Assembly: GCA_916700875.1 (NCBI GenBank)
Contig: CAKAKS010000031.1
Coordinates: 5,713,477 to 5,777,476 of the forward strand
Reading direction: 5' to 3'
From: Sebastes aleutianus
Lineage: Eukaryota > Chordata > Actinopteri > Perciformes > Sebastidae
DNA length: 64,000 nt
Within the stretch, counting starts at the first letter, position 1, and every line of letters starts with the position of its first letter. A program made the translations under genes and the position numbers. The notes under the pieces are model-generated. The model searched no databases. It saw only the letters and a list, made by a program, of their open reading frames with translations, and had not been told where the DNA came from. Below are positions 45,651 to 58,800 of the stretch, in pieces.

Positions 45651-48259
45651 CATTACGCCCTCCTCCTCCACTTCCCAGATCCTCTGGGGGCAGCAGCAGT
45701 AATGCAGCACGCTGATCTCAAATCAATAGATTTATCTCCCTCATTTGAAAGGGACTTGGCTCCTGCTGCCTCTCCCCTTCCCCTCCTCTCCCGGGGGTCT
45801 ACTGCTGGGGTTTATTTGCTGGCACACACTCTTTTATGTTCTTCGATCTGTTGGTCTGCGAGGTGGTGAATGAATGAGCGACCTATCAGATTCAAGGTGG
45901 CTGTCCTGGTAGCTCTGTCTTCCCCACTCTCGGTGAATCCCTTGGAAGATCTAAATGTTTAATGGCGCTGGTTATTTGGTTGTTATGGCGTGTGTTATGA
46001 TGGATGATAATGCAGTGTAGGTTTTTTTTTCCGATTGGTGCCTGAATTACACCACAGGGTATACTGTCTGTTTGGGTTGGGTGTTTAACTGGTCTTCATT
46101 AGTGAGCCTAGCAAGTATACTTATATACTTGCTAGGCTCTCTTTCTTCTGCTTTTCTTACAGTAATCAGAGCGTAGTTATCAAGATAACAAGGTACAATA
46201 GATATAGTCAAATGTAGCTACAGTAGCTTACCTCCAATTCTCTACTGTCCACGTCTCCCCAGCCACCTGCGAGTATTTTTTTAGACGTTTCAGCAGACAG
46301 GATGCACAGATGATCAAGGCAGCGCCTTTCTGTCTTGTTAGCATTGTGACCCGTACAGACCTCTGCTAGCAAACAAACTTTACCTGACTCAGAGCTTGCA
46401 AACAAATCTTTATTTGACAACTGTCAACAGCCAGAACGGTCCGCAGGGGCCAACAGGCCGTGTTTGTTTTCTATTTTACACGTACAGTGTGATCGCTCAG
46501 ATCGCGGCTGACGATCGGACCGTACAGTGTGAGCACATAAATCGTGAGCTTTGGCTTTACATCGCAAACCGATCTACTCGTACAGTAGGAGTAGGAATTA
46601 CACAACATTTCTAAAATCTTACAGTGTATCCCTAGCTATAGCAAAGAAAAAAGTAGTAATTTTAAGCCATTTTAATACAGCGCCTTTAATGCACCACCTT
46701 GACAGTAGTACCGATTTTAGTTTTTGTTTCCTCCAAGTCACAACATATAGCAACAAATAAAGCTGGCCAAGATGTCTGTTGCTTTGTTTGCATGAAATGA
46801 GGAAGACTTGTTTTGCTTCATGGGGCTTGTGGATGTATTGCCAACCTAAAGCTGTTCCGGCGGTACACTTTGGTTGAGCATTACTTGCCGCTTTGCACCT
46901 CAGTGAGTATGAGCGACACAGCAGTAGGTGAGGGTTTTATCCTGAAAGTAGATTCAACACCAACAGAGTACATCAAAGATAGATTCCACTTTTAAAATGC
47001 CTCAGACCCCCGTAAGCTGTGGGTTTAAAGTGCAGAAAAGAATCACAAACACTGCTTTGGATGAATAAAAAAAACACTCTGTCCATCTCTGCAGCTCTGC
47101 CTGTTGATGTGCTTTTATTTCTGTCATGCCTGGTGTTTGGATTTGAACAGCGCCTTGTGTCAACCTAAAAAAAAAAAACGTCTTTCGTTGTGTTGGTCGC
47201 AGCAGAAGAATTACCTGCAAAACACTCTTTGTCAGCTCACCGTGCCGAGAGCTCACAAACAAGACCATTTAGCTATTATTCCCTCTCAGTCGCAGATACA
47301 CACAGCAAAGCAAACGTTTATCAAGAAAAATAGGCGACTGTGGGAGAGGAGGAAAATAGGACAGGTGGAGAGAGAGAGGCCGGGAGAGAGGGATGGAGGA
47401 AAGAGGAGGAGGAGGAGGGGGTTATTGGAGCCAGGGAGGGGTCATGGTGTCCCGGTGGAGAGAAATAGTGGAAAACATCCGTAATTTTCACCGCGGGATC
47501 CCATGTAATTGAGTCATTTAAAATACAGATACAGAGCTGAATCAAAGCAAAGTGGCTTGTGGGGGAGGAGGGGGCTACAAAGTAAAATGGGAGAGAGGTA
47601 AAAAACAAGGAGGTAGAAGCGTATGTCTCCTATTATTGGACAAAGCTGGTCTGTTTATCCTTTTCATCTGTCAATCTTCTCTCTCAAGACAGGATGTTAC
47701 CTGTCAGAGGTTTTTGTTTGTTTGTTTGTTTGTCCTATATGTTACTCTTTCACTCCCCATGAAACTCCTGCTTCCTGTTCTCTTCATCCACTCTCTCAAA
47801 ATGTTTTTTGATGTTGCGGTAAATGCACTTTTTTTATTTTTCTTCTCTTTCGTTTTGTTTTTTTCCAGTCTGTGGTTTTCTGATGCTGATAATAGATCTC
47901 ATAATTTGCCTTTACACTTTGTTTTTGTTTTTTACATTTTTACAGTATATATTCTATTCCAGGGATTCAAGCTGAGCTAGCAAAGTTTCTACATTTAGCC
48001 TATATTCCTGAATTAGTGCAAAAGTTCCGACCACACATTAAACAGAACTTATCAAAAACATAATTTAGCTGCAGCTACAACAATACATCGGAAAATGAAA
48101 AGACAAAACATGCTGGTTACAAGCTCTTTTGGTGTATGTGTGTATGCAGTGTACTGACCATAAGTGTAATAACTAGTGGTATAGTTTAGTCAAGTTTAGA
48201 CTTGTTATGAACTTAACTTAACTATATTTAGCACTTTTCTAAACAGCATTACAAAGTGG
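45651..48259. other. Intergenic DNA with hairpin and (TTTG)n
   Basis: Low-copy text, a perfect hairpin at 46104-46139, purine-rich text at 47340-47420 and a (TTTG)n run at 47711-47733. The 126- and 142-codon open frames near 47104-47980 are low-complexity and rejected. Confidence 0.5.
46104..46139. repeat. Perfect 16-bp inverted repeat with 4-nt loop
   Basis: GAGCCTAGCAAGTATA, loop CTTA, then the exact reverse complement. No T-run follows and there is no gene end nearby, so it is not a terminator. Confidence 0.8.
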
Positions 48260-48767
48260 TTAAAGAGGACCTATTATGCTCATTTTCAGGTGCATACATA
48301 TTTTGGTTTCTACTAGAACATGTGTACGGCTTTGTAAAGCTGCCTTCACATGATAAGACACCTTAGCTCAAAATGAGTTAGGGCGCAGAGGCAAAGCACA
48401 GCGCAGGTATATGTCATCAAAAAGTGTGCAAGGAAAGCCATTCACTGATTCTAAGCAACAACAATAGTTGCAGCTGTTATCTCATTGGTTGTGCTTTGAA
48501 AGGTCCGCGGCAACCGAGGTCAGATTTGAAATAAATTGAATTTTGAGCACACCGTTTGGTGGCAATTTCGCCAAGGGTAGCATTTCCACCTAGTCGGGCG
48601 GGACTGGGCTCACCATAGGAAAACAATGGCACAGCCAGCACAGAGCCATTTTACCACTGATCATGTGTGGGCAGCTTAACTTTGCAGACCTTTTACATGC
48701 ACAAAAAAATGATATAACACACTAAAGGAAAGAGGAAAAGCACAGAAGCATGATAGGTCTTCCTTAA
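48260..48767. mobile_element. TTAA-flanked MITE, intergenic
   Basis: Ends AGAGGACCTATTATGCT and AGCATGATAGGTCTTCC are inverted with a few mismatches between TTAA at 48260 and 48764. Non-coding interior. Confidence 0.65.
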
Positions 48768-49130
48768 AGGGGAAATTTTACATGTCAAAGTCTATTGTCT
48801 AAGTTTTTGGGGACTCCAGAGGGAGTTGAAATCTGATCTTTTGCCTTAAGTGATGTCACTTGAGTCAGTGTCAATTGGGGCTGAAGACTACAAGACTGAA
48901 AATGAAACAAATCTGGAGGTGCAGAGTTAGAAAGAAGTGAGCTGAGCAGACCTCGGTAGCCCGTTCCTCATCTCTGCTGGAGGCTGGCAGCTCGAGGCTA
49001 GCCGCTGCTAGCATAACACACCTGAATCTCCAATCAAACTGTCGGCACTTGAGTTGTATTGTGGGTAATGTAGGCACCAGTTTTTGACAAGGAAGAAGAA
49101 TGTGTGGAATAAAAAAAGACAATATTTCTG
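48764..49130. repeat. Adjacent interspersed repeat
   Basis: Begins TTAAAGGGGAAATTTTAC immediately at the right TTAA of the preceding MITE. Contains GGGCTGAAGACTACAAGACT, which I recall from fish repeats. Right end unclear. Confidence 0.4.
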
Positions 49131-49179
49131 GTTCTGTTGCATCAATTTTTATCCTTTTATTACTGAGTCCGACAATGCT

Positions 49180-49400
49180 ATAATCAGAGTCAGAAATACT
49201 TTACTGATCCCCAAGGGGAAATTGGGATGTTACAGTTGCTCTTATGTAAAAGCATAAAGAAATGTAAGAAAAATATAAATAAATAAACATAATAATGATA
49301 AAAAATAAGAAATGAGAAATATGTACAAATATGTGCATCAGACACATACAATATATAACCGCAATACAATATATAACCACAAATGGGCCTTAGAATTGGT
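49180..49400 (+). repeat. Retroposon 3'-tail repeat with AT-rich end
   Basis: TCAGAGTCAGAAATACTTTA and then CTGATCCCCAAGGGGAAATT form the widespread fish motif seen at the ends of retroposons. Confidence 0.55.
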
Positions 49401-51970
49401 GAAGTCCTTTTTTTAACAGACTACCAACAATGTAAGGAATCACAGAATAAAACAGTAAAATAATGAGGATCATACAAAAATTAAAACCAAAACAGGTTAA
49501 AAACATAGTTCAAATTGAAGAAAGGGCTTGAATGTGAGTCTTTAGAAATGATTTAAAAGATACTACAGATCTGGCTTGTATTGTGTTCAATGTGTTTTTC
49601 AAATATGACAAGTATGAATATGTTAGAGGACTATGCACTACCATTTTATTCAGTGCTTCCCTCTGCATGAACAATGTGTTCATGAATGAAAGCTGTGCAG
49701 TGATACCTCAGAGAGGTCTCTGGATGAAACACTATCCGCTTCTTGTATCCTGCCTTTAGAAATTTACGCCCATAGCAGAACCGTGGCAATTATAAAGCAA
49801 TTACAGTTTCATGTGGCCCGTTCTTTTGAGATTGAGGAGGAGAAAGGAGGAGGTAAAAGCTCAGTAGTTAAAAAGAGTAAGTGTGCCAATATTGATGTTC
49901 CTTTTTTCTAAATGCTCGGTGGTCCAGCTGGGTATTCCGCTTGCCTGACCACAAAAACATCACATTTTTTTATACACTTCAAATGAAAATGAAAAGAAAA
50001 GTGGGTCAATTACTCAGCACACGTTGATGATTTCTTGAACTTTTTTTATTCTTGAGAGAGGCTGAAGATGCACTCCATTGACGACAGTGAACCCTGGGAA
50101 CAAGAGGCTATTCTCTGCAAGACAATGACAGGCAGGAAGCTGTGTTTGTGTGTGACACTTGATCAGCCGGCTACGGTAACCACATCTTGGTCAACTCAAT
50201 TCCCACTGCTTGATTGGCAGGACGCCAGAGACCCACACCTGCTTTAACTGCCTTTAAATTTTCTAGGCTGTTTGACCAGATGGGGGCTGAATTCATAACT
50301 ATCTATGTGTGTGTGTGTTCTTGCGTCCATGCATCGTGCGTGGCTGTATATGACGACCACCACCTGACTTACCCTTTGATACCAGAGCTCTAAAATCATT
50401 TCCCAGCCACCTTGAATACATTGGACGGCACATGGTAGCAATATGTTAGCAGGCCCGGGATCATACTTCAGTCATGCTAAATTGGAGGTCTTCATTTAGA
50501 GGTGCTGGTCTGGGAACAGCCTTCAGCTCCCACTTAATTTCCATGCTTCTTTTTTGGAGGTGATAACATGCCCGGGGGCTGACAGGGAAGGGAAATTGAT
50601 ATCTTTACGGATGTCTGTAAGACGCAGCACGCCAATCTGCTTGTCTCAAGTTCGAGGTCAACCATCCCTGTTCAAGCAGCTGCATGTTGCATATATGTAA
50701 CCATAGAGGGACACGGTTATTTAAGTGTTAAGAAACAGCACGTATGTTATCAAATTATTGTAAGCTTCAGGCTAGTGCATTTAATATTATTGCTTAATGC
50801 TGTTTCATGTTTTGAAATTATATTTTTGGAGATCTGACATCAGTAGGTAGCAGGAATCACTGCACATCATGCTCAAAATGGATTCACCCTGAAAAAAGCT
50901 TTATCAGACACTCTGAAACAAACTCTGAACTGTTTCTAACTCTGCTGGACCACACAGTCACTTTATTCCTTACTGGTCGGACTTTGCTCATTGAGGTTTG
51001 GATACAATTTATGGAGCAGGAACTGTTTTGCATAAACAGTTTGGAAATTTGCAGCAATTTTACTTTCTTCTGTCTGGCTGCTGGCATTTTCCAGATGTGC
51101 AACAAGAGATGTTTCCATATGTGCAGCAAAGGGGAAAAAAACAATATTCCTCAATGTTCATTTTGTTGTGCCAGATGGGATTTTTTTTATTCTGGCAAGA
51201 CAGCCAGCAATGTTAGGACTATAAATAGCAAAAGTCAGTTTAAAACATGGTTTTGTAGAGTGAGCTGTAAGATGTATGTCAGGGATCTCTGTTGGGTTTT
51301 CACTTTTTTAGCAAGCACTTATATGGACCGTCAGTAAATCCAGAAATAAAGTCTGAAGATGAACAGATTACAGAACAGAACACATTGGAGCACATGGGGG
51401 AGTAAGGTACCCCAAGAGAGCTGAGTAACAACTCAACATAGCACCGTCTCTGCCAGAGAGTCCTTGAGCAAGGCCTGCTGCTGTGCTATAGCGGATTCGT
51501 TTTTTTTTGTCTTTTTATAGCCTACATCTTGTGTCAACAGTATTTCAGTGATTATATTTCAGTGCATGGGAAAGCAAATTTAGTATAGAAGTAATCATAT
51601 CAGAATCAACTTATTTGGCCGAGTATTTTTACACAAAGATACGTGACTCCAGTTGTCAGTAGGCTATATTTCAATATACCTACTTACAGTATACAGCTGA
51701 TGTGTTATGTACATCTAACTAAAATGGCACTCAACAACCCTGCAATTAACTCTACCTTTTAGTAGTAGAACTCTACTCATTAGGATTAATAATAATAAAA
51801 TATAATTATTAAACAATTATAATTGTATAATATCTTTGGGTTTTTGACAAAACAAAACATTTTAAGATATCACCTTGGGCTATGGGAAACTCTGACAGCT
51901 AAAGAAATATATTACATAATCACATAAAATGTTATGTATGAATTGTATTATAGCTGCAGAGTTGTACATG
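49401..51970. other. Intergenic DNA, nothing recognised
   Basis: AT-rich low-copy sequence, with no gene, RNA or bounded repeat that I can support. A 117-codon open frame at 50984-51337 matches nothing and lacks coding character. Confidence 0.5.
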
Positions 51971-51984
51971 TATGTATGAGTATA

Positions 51985-52049
51985 ATATATATATATATAT
52001 ATATAATAGTCTATGTTATATATTATTATATGTGTGTGTATATATATAC

Positions 52050-52081
<32 letters not shown>

Positions 52082-52262
52082 TTGCCATGCCAATAAATGT
52101 ATGAGTATAATGTATATAATAGTGTATGTTATATATTATTATGTGTGTGTGTGTGTATATATACATATATATACACAGACATATATACATATACATATAT
52201 ATATACATATATACACACATAAAGTATATATGTATATACTGTATATATATATACACACATAC
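51985..52262. repeat. Compound (TA)n/(TG)n/(CA)n microsatellite
   Basis: Long alternating purine-pyrimidine runs, with an internal duplication of the text ATGTATGAGTATAATATATA (near 51970 and again near 52098 with variation). It can pair with itself extensively. Confidence 0.9.
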
Positions 52263-52400
52263 AGAATCAGAATCAGAATTGTGTTTATTGCCAGGTGTAA
52301 GAGATTTACACTAGGAATTTGCGTTGGTTATGTTGGTGCAAGTCAAACAGTATAATAACAAAAGAATAGATAAAAACGTTAGAATAAAAAAGAATTAAAA
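52263..52400 (+). repeat. Retroposon-tail repeat
   Basis: AGAATCAGAATCAGAATTGT followed by GTTTATTGCCAGGTGTAAG is a fish-wide motif related to the 49180 tail. Confidence 0.5.
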
Positions 52401-52639
52401 AAAATTGAAATTTTAAGAATACACAATATACAAAATAAGCTATAAACAAAAATAAACATGATATAAACAGATAGTGCAAATATTGCAAATATTGCCGGAG
52501 TGCAAACAATCATATATATTGTATGTATATATATATATATACATACAATTACATATATACAATTTTGTATGTTATATGTTACACAAATAGATATGGTCTT
52601 TATAGTTATAGTACTATATATTCCATAGTTATAGTAACT

Positions 52640-52784
52640 TTGCCTCCATGCTATATGTGGTCTTCGATGATCTCGCGAGATCTCGTGGCTCACGGAGCTT
52701 TGGCTCGGCACGTGTGCTGTGCTCTTTCTCTTTTTTGTGTGTTAAGAGCGTCTCTCAGCTCTCAGCTCTCAGCTGCCGAGGCGG
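52640..52784 (+). promoter_or_regulatory. fubp3: fubp3 promoter / 5' UTR
   Basis: A perfect TCTCGCGAGA palindrome sits at 52671-52680, about 105-125 nt before the start codon, with an E-box CACGTG at 52709-52714. No TATA box is at a sensible distance. TCTCGCGAGA is a known vertebrate promoter element bound by BANP when unmethylated, typical of broadly expressed CpG-type genes. The CTCTCAGCT triplication near 52752-52774 is probably 5' UTR. Confidence 0.65.
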
Positions 52785-52883
52785 ATGATGATGATGATGG
52801 CGGAGCTGGTTCAGGGACAGGCCTCGGTGGCTCAGCCCGGAACGAAAGATGACTTCGCAGACACGATACGCCGGGTCCGACAG
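52785..52883 (+). CDS. fubp3: fubp3 coding exon 1
   Basis: 33 codons if counted from the first of five consecutive ATGs, 29 from the homologous fifth. Ends TIRRVRQ in phase 0 at donor GTAAAA. Confidence 0.92.
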
Positions 52884-55800
52884 GTAAAACACCAGTATAG
52901 TGCTCCTATAAGCCAGCAACAAGCAGCGTGTTATGATAGCATGATGATGAGCAGCACTTCACCTCGGACCCTCCACTACTACTACCACCACACTCCTCAT
53001 GTACTAGCTAGCAGGCTAACGATAAGTAGCCGAGGACAGCACAGCTAAGAGGACAGATTAGAGTTAACCCGAGACACAAGACGCGTCCAGTAACCGTGTC
53101 AAAGCTGTCTTAACCCATACACGAAACACGTCCGACCAAAAACACGAAGGCCTCTCACCATGTCGTGAAGTTTGTGCAACTTTAGGAAGTTTAAGCCGAC
53201 ACACTGCAACCTGTTGTCAAAGCAGCAGAAGTTGCAGTTAGCTCAGCTTGCTAACTTACTATCCAGTAAGTTTGCCGCCCCGCAGCTTCAGCGACTAAAA
53301 GCTAAATCTATAGTTTAAAACACGAAGCCTGACCAGCACGAGCTGCCTGACACGCTGTCAAAAAGTTAGCTTGAAGTCCTGAATTAGCTTCAGTGTAACC
53401 GGCTGTTGCCCCAGTTAAAGAGACACACTGAGCTTAATCACTCCTCACATGCTACACGAACCTTTAAACTCCTCCATTCACCGTCTTTAACTCAACAACA
53501 CGCTTCTATATTAAACTTGTAGCGTGTTTTCATCGTATGATCATGAATGTGAGTGAGCTAGCTAGTAGAGCTGCTAGTAGCTAGCTGGTGTGCGTGGTGT
53601 ACTGTGTGTCCTAACAGGCAGCGTTTGGAGTAAGGCCATGTAATGTAACGTCATCTGTTCAAATAAGCCCCCCTTCACTCCTCCTGTTGCTGCACACTTG
53701 GCTTTTTCCATTGCTGCCTCTGGAAAAAATATCATTTAAAATGCATTTCACTGCTCAGCCTGTTTACCTGCTTAGTTTCTGCAGGTACTGTAGCAAGAGA
53801 GGGTCACTGTAGTTGAGTTGATGGAAAGTAGAGCGGTAATAGAAGATTAGTACACCACTGATGTTTGTTAATAGTGTGTAAATTGGACTTTAGTCTCACA
53901 AGCTACCAGTTGAACTTCCCCCCTGTGTAGATTAAAACCTAGATATGAACAAATAGTGTCCCTGTTTTAATCCCTTATTTCTAGAGATGTTCCGATACCA
54001 TTTTTTTCCTTCCCGATTAGGGATGTCACGGTATCAGAAATCGAGTAGTCGGTACCAATACCAGTGAATTTACACGATTCTCGATACCACGGTAAAACAA
54101 AACAACAATAAATCCCCTGTAATTCAACACACACTCCTTTTATTAAAACATTTGAACATTACACAAAACAGAGGCATGTAGCCTTTAAGTAATAAATAAA
54201 AAGAAATGTCTATTAACATTGCAAAACAGAACAAGTATTTAAAACAAACAATATTGTCTGGATGTCTGTCTTTGAGGTGCTTTGCTAAATTGGAAGTATT
54301 TCCTTCTTCGGTAAGAAAAGTACAACGGCACTCCGATACCATTTTATTCCTTCCCGATACTGATTCCAATACCTGAATTTACGGTATTGGCCAACACCGA
54401 TTACCGATCCAATGGCAACTTAGTTTGGCAACACCAGTGCCGCCCCTCTAGGGATATGACAGTGAGGACATTTCCCCACCGATTAATAAAATTGTGACAA
54501 CACCGGTGTCACCGATTACACCGGACATTTTACAAGAAAAGATGACGGTCAATATGTGTAGCGCACTTACTTTGATCTTTAGGTTTCCACCCGGCGCTGC
54601 TCCGCCGTGCACACCGTTTGTGACCGCTCCGTTCTCCTCGCAGCAATTGCCTCATTAACATTAAGGTTCCCTTATGGCATTGGGTTGAAATCTGAAATAT
54701 TGTCAAATAGGCACTTTTGCTTTTTGCTTCGACTCCAAATCCTCCGCCATCGTCTTGTCTTACAACTCTCTCTTGTCCCTTTGCGTTGGAAATCTGACTC
54801 CTGCTACTTTGAGCTGAGACTCTGTATGGAGCAGACGCTATCACTTTCAGTTTGTAGTGTCCGTGTTCCAACTATGAATTGATAACACGGCATTGATAAG
54901 CAAAAATGAATTAAATAGGTTTTATTTCTGTAAAAAAAAAGCTAAATGACAGTGGGTACGTAATGTAATTGGTGTGGGCCCGACCACCGTGTAACACCGG
55001 TAGCACAGACTACCGCGGCAAGCCTACCCCCCTCCATGCGGAAGCCTTACATAATAAATTATGGTATTGGATAGGTGCATAGACTGGCGTACTCGCCAGA
55101 TCCCGATTTTTGGGCAGTATTGGACGTATTTCCGGTACTGGTATCGGAACAACTCTACTTATTTTATACGATATTAAAAAGATGTGCACAAATATCTTGA
55201 AGAACAGATACAGTTTAATGCTCATTATCAGTAAATTTTGAAATGTAGATAAATGTGTTTTGACTACACCCAGATACAAACATGTCAAGTACATGTTACT
55301 GTCCATCAGTGCCTGTCAGGATGCTTTTAAAGCCCTCCATTAACCCTCCACTCTCACATGTATGCTCACACCGTGTTTACAAGATCTCAGATCAAAACAA
55401 AAAAGCTTCCACCGGAGGAGAAATATTTCACGTCAGCCTCTTATCAGTAACAAGTAGGCTAGAAGGGATTCATTGTGGGCATCTACTTCACTCTTGCATC
55501 ATTAATTGCAGAAGGCCATAGTTAATAATCCAAGATAAACTTGGGAATGAATCACATATTAACCCTTATAAAAAGCTATTTATGTCTGACACATTGTGTT
55601 TGTGGCTGATGTTACGTTGTGGATTTGAACATGCAAGTGCCTCTATGTGCTTTATGGAAAAGGGAAGTCATCTTTTTGTTTTGAGTGTTATCATATGACA
55701 TCGATGTGGCATAAGTCTGAGATAGGAAGTGTTCTAATGCTTGTTTACACTGAAGTGTGTGTGTGGTATGTGGTTAGGGTACCCACAGATGCAGTTATAG

Positions 55801-58800
55801 CCGTCACCTGATTCTCAGGGAGCAGCCAGTGAGAGCGACTGACATTTCAATCTTTAAGCTGCACAAGCTAAAATTGCATTGCATTTCATGTTAATGGCTC
55901 TGTTTTTGTTTTTTTATTAAACAATTATCAGAGCAAGCAAAAGCAAAGCACATTATTGTCTAAAGGTCTTAACTCATTAGCCTAAATCACCAGATGTTGA
56001 CCTCAGCAGTAGGCCTCCCATTTTGTAATTATTACATTCTCCTCCTTCTGCTTTCAAATTGCCAGTGTCTCAGTGTCAGTAAATGTAGCCATCTTGATCC
56101 TAAACATAAACATTAACATTAACCCTCTTCTTGTAAAATATAAAGACCACATTGAGTAGAAGAGTGTCATAAAATAGTGTAGATCACTGACGAAACAGTT
56201 GGGCCAAAGCGCCCAATGGACAAGGTGTTCTTGGTCCCTAAATATAAACTATACATACTTTCGTTCCCATGTGACCACTTGTCATTCGTCTTATTTTTAG
56301 ACAAATCCAACATTTCAGTACATATTTTGAGGCTTACAGTATGACATTTGACTGTAGTTGGTGTTACAGGTCCTTTTTTATTTATATATATTTTTTAATA
56401 CACATATTCATTCAGCAACGATTGCATTCAAGAAGTGAGTCAGAGGCCAGTCCAGTCCACAGTGGTGTTTACCCAGAGGCCTCAGTGGACATCGAGGGGT
56501 TTCTACTGTAAGATAAGAAGTTTGTAACGGACAGTTTGCCACAAAATCTACCAGACTGCATGACTACTTTAGGGGCTGCTTGATTATGGCAAATATTGTT
56601 CTCGTAAGGGTAACTTCCTTCTACTGCCGCATAGATTCAAATATAAGCAAATATATAGATTCTGGCATTTAAAAATCGACTTCAAAATAAAAAATCATGA
56701 TACAATCGTTTTTTTTTTCCCCCTCCTCTAATGTCCATACAAATACTGTCAAAACCACAACAACAAACACCCATACTATTATGGACACTGCTTATAAAAC
56801 AGGCAGGCGTTCCGGGAGATACTTCTCAGGTATCTGGCCAGCTGTAGTGAAACAAAACTCGGAGTAACACTAATTTCACTCAAAGTTTAAGCATTGTCTT
56901 GAGTATTGACTTCATCTAAAATGCTTTTCAGGTTGCTTGACATACATAAATGTCATGGCAAACAGCAACCCCACACCTGCTTCCTTTTCTGCCTCCTTAT
57001 TTCCATCGCGCCCCTCTCACTTCCACTGGTGGGCTCTGAAGTAGATAATCATCCCTGAAGGTGATGGAAGACTCTAATTGCCGTCACTATATTTTCATAT
57101 TGTGAAAGAAATTCCAGTCAGGCACAGATGTCAATTTAGTGTAATTTTCTGAAATGCTATACTTTTGTATGGAAGGAGAGGTGGCAGATTAACGGGTAGT
57201 GGAAAATGCTGTTGGCGCTCTTGAGCAGCGTAACTGAAGATTTACATGTCCCTCACTGTAGAACACGAGCGTCTACTTTAGGTTGGCATGTGGGGGATTT
57301 TGAAAGTAGACATAGATTGGATTTTAGCTAAGCTGTAATGCAAATAAGTGCACTCTTCTTGAAGTTATATGCGGGGGTTGGACACTTTCCATCACTAAAA
57401 GAGAAACATGTAGAGAAATTTATGTCTGAGGTGGCCAGAAATACAGGCCAGTATATCATTCCATGGCTTTATCGCATATTGATTTGATCTGTAAAAGTAA
57501 ACACTGACTAAATGTTTAATAATACTGAGTGTATTCTTGTATGATATGACTAGGGCTGGGTGTGTTGAGCAGTAGTTTCAGTACTGAAAGCTGGCATTCA
57601 GTGTTATCACATTTGTTTTGCCTAGTTTAGACTATTTATATTTACTTTAGGCAAAGTTATTGTACAGCTGCGGGTTTGTTTAGTATATCTGTTAAAGTAA
57701 AGTATCAAATATGTAATTCACGATAGTACTGAAACTAGGGATGTCACGGTGAGGAAGTTTTCCCACCGGTTAATTGTGACAATATCAGTGTTACCGATTA
57801 CACCACACATTTTACAAGAAAAGATGATACTCGATATATGAAGAGCACTTACATTGACCTTTAAGGTCGGGTGGCTGTGTGTCTGGCCTCGCCGGTAGAG
57901 CTTTCGCTGTGGGGCCGGAGTTTTCCAACGTTGTGGTTCCCTTATAGCATTGGATTTAAATCTGAAATATAACCAAATAGGCGCTTTTCCTTTTCGCTTC
58001 GACACCAAATCCTCCGCCATCACCTTGTCTGTCAACTCTCTCGTCCCGTGTGTGAAATCTGACTCCTGTTACTCTGCTGAGACACTTTCACTTTCTGTTT
58101 GAAGCGTCCGTCGTATGTATTGATAACACGGCGCCGATACACAAAAATTAACTGAATGGGTTTTATTTCTATAAAGAAAAGCAAACGACGTTGGGCAACT
58201 AATGTTATTATTGTATGCTTGAACACTGCAGAACACCGGTAAAACCGACTTCCGCGGTAAGCCTCACTGAAACTTGAGTATGGTATCGCTGCTAGTGTAT
58301 CAATAAATTCAGAAACTTGCATAAACAGAAGAACATTACAGTATAATACAGTTAAATATAAAACAAACACAAACTACAGCTCGTAAAATAACGACAAAAT
58401 TGAATCAGTTCCTCTTCGGTACAAAACTCCATCCATTTTCCAGATTAAAAAAATTCAAATGAGACAATTAAAATGGTGTTACGAATACTGCCATTTTACA
58501 ATTCTGATGGTAATTGTGTGATTGGCCAATCCCTAATCCTTTCTCTCGTCACCTTTGCACATACATACCTACGGCTTCTTAAAACCGGATCAACAGCCTA
58601 CACTTGTTTAAAGAGCTGGGACGCTGTTCTTTTTGTGTCATTGTTTTAGGTAGCACTAGAGCTGCAACAATTAATCGATTAGTTGCCAACTCTTAAATGA
58701 ATCGCAAACTATTTTGATAATCGATTAATCTGTTTGAGTAATTTTTTCAGACTCAATTCTCTGATTCCAGCTTCTTAAATGTGAGTATTTTCTCGTTTTT

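Noticed and set aside
46104..46139. Terminator-like hairpin
   Set aside because: Eukaryotic intergenic DNA, no T-run after it, and no gene ends nearby.
47104..47980. 126- and 142-codon open frames
   Set aside because: Low-complexity products (RRRRG, FFFFS) of purine- and T-rich DNA.
50984..51337. 117-codon plus-strand frame
   Set aside because: No family match, overlaps other frames of similar length on both strands, no splice or start context.
51972..52852. Tyr/Ile-rich open frames before fubp3
   Set aside because: Translation of TA/TG microsatellites; the longer one crosses the fubp3 promoter in a different frame from MAELVQGQ.
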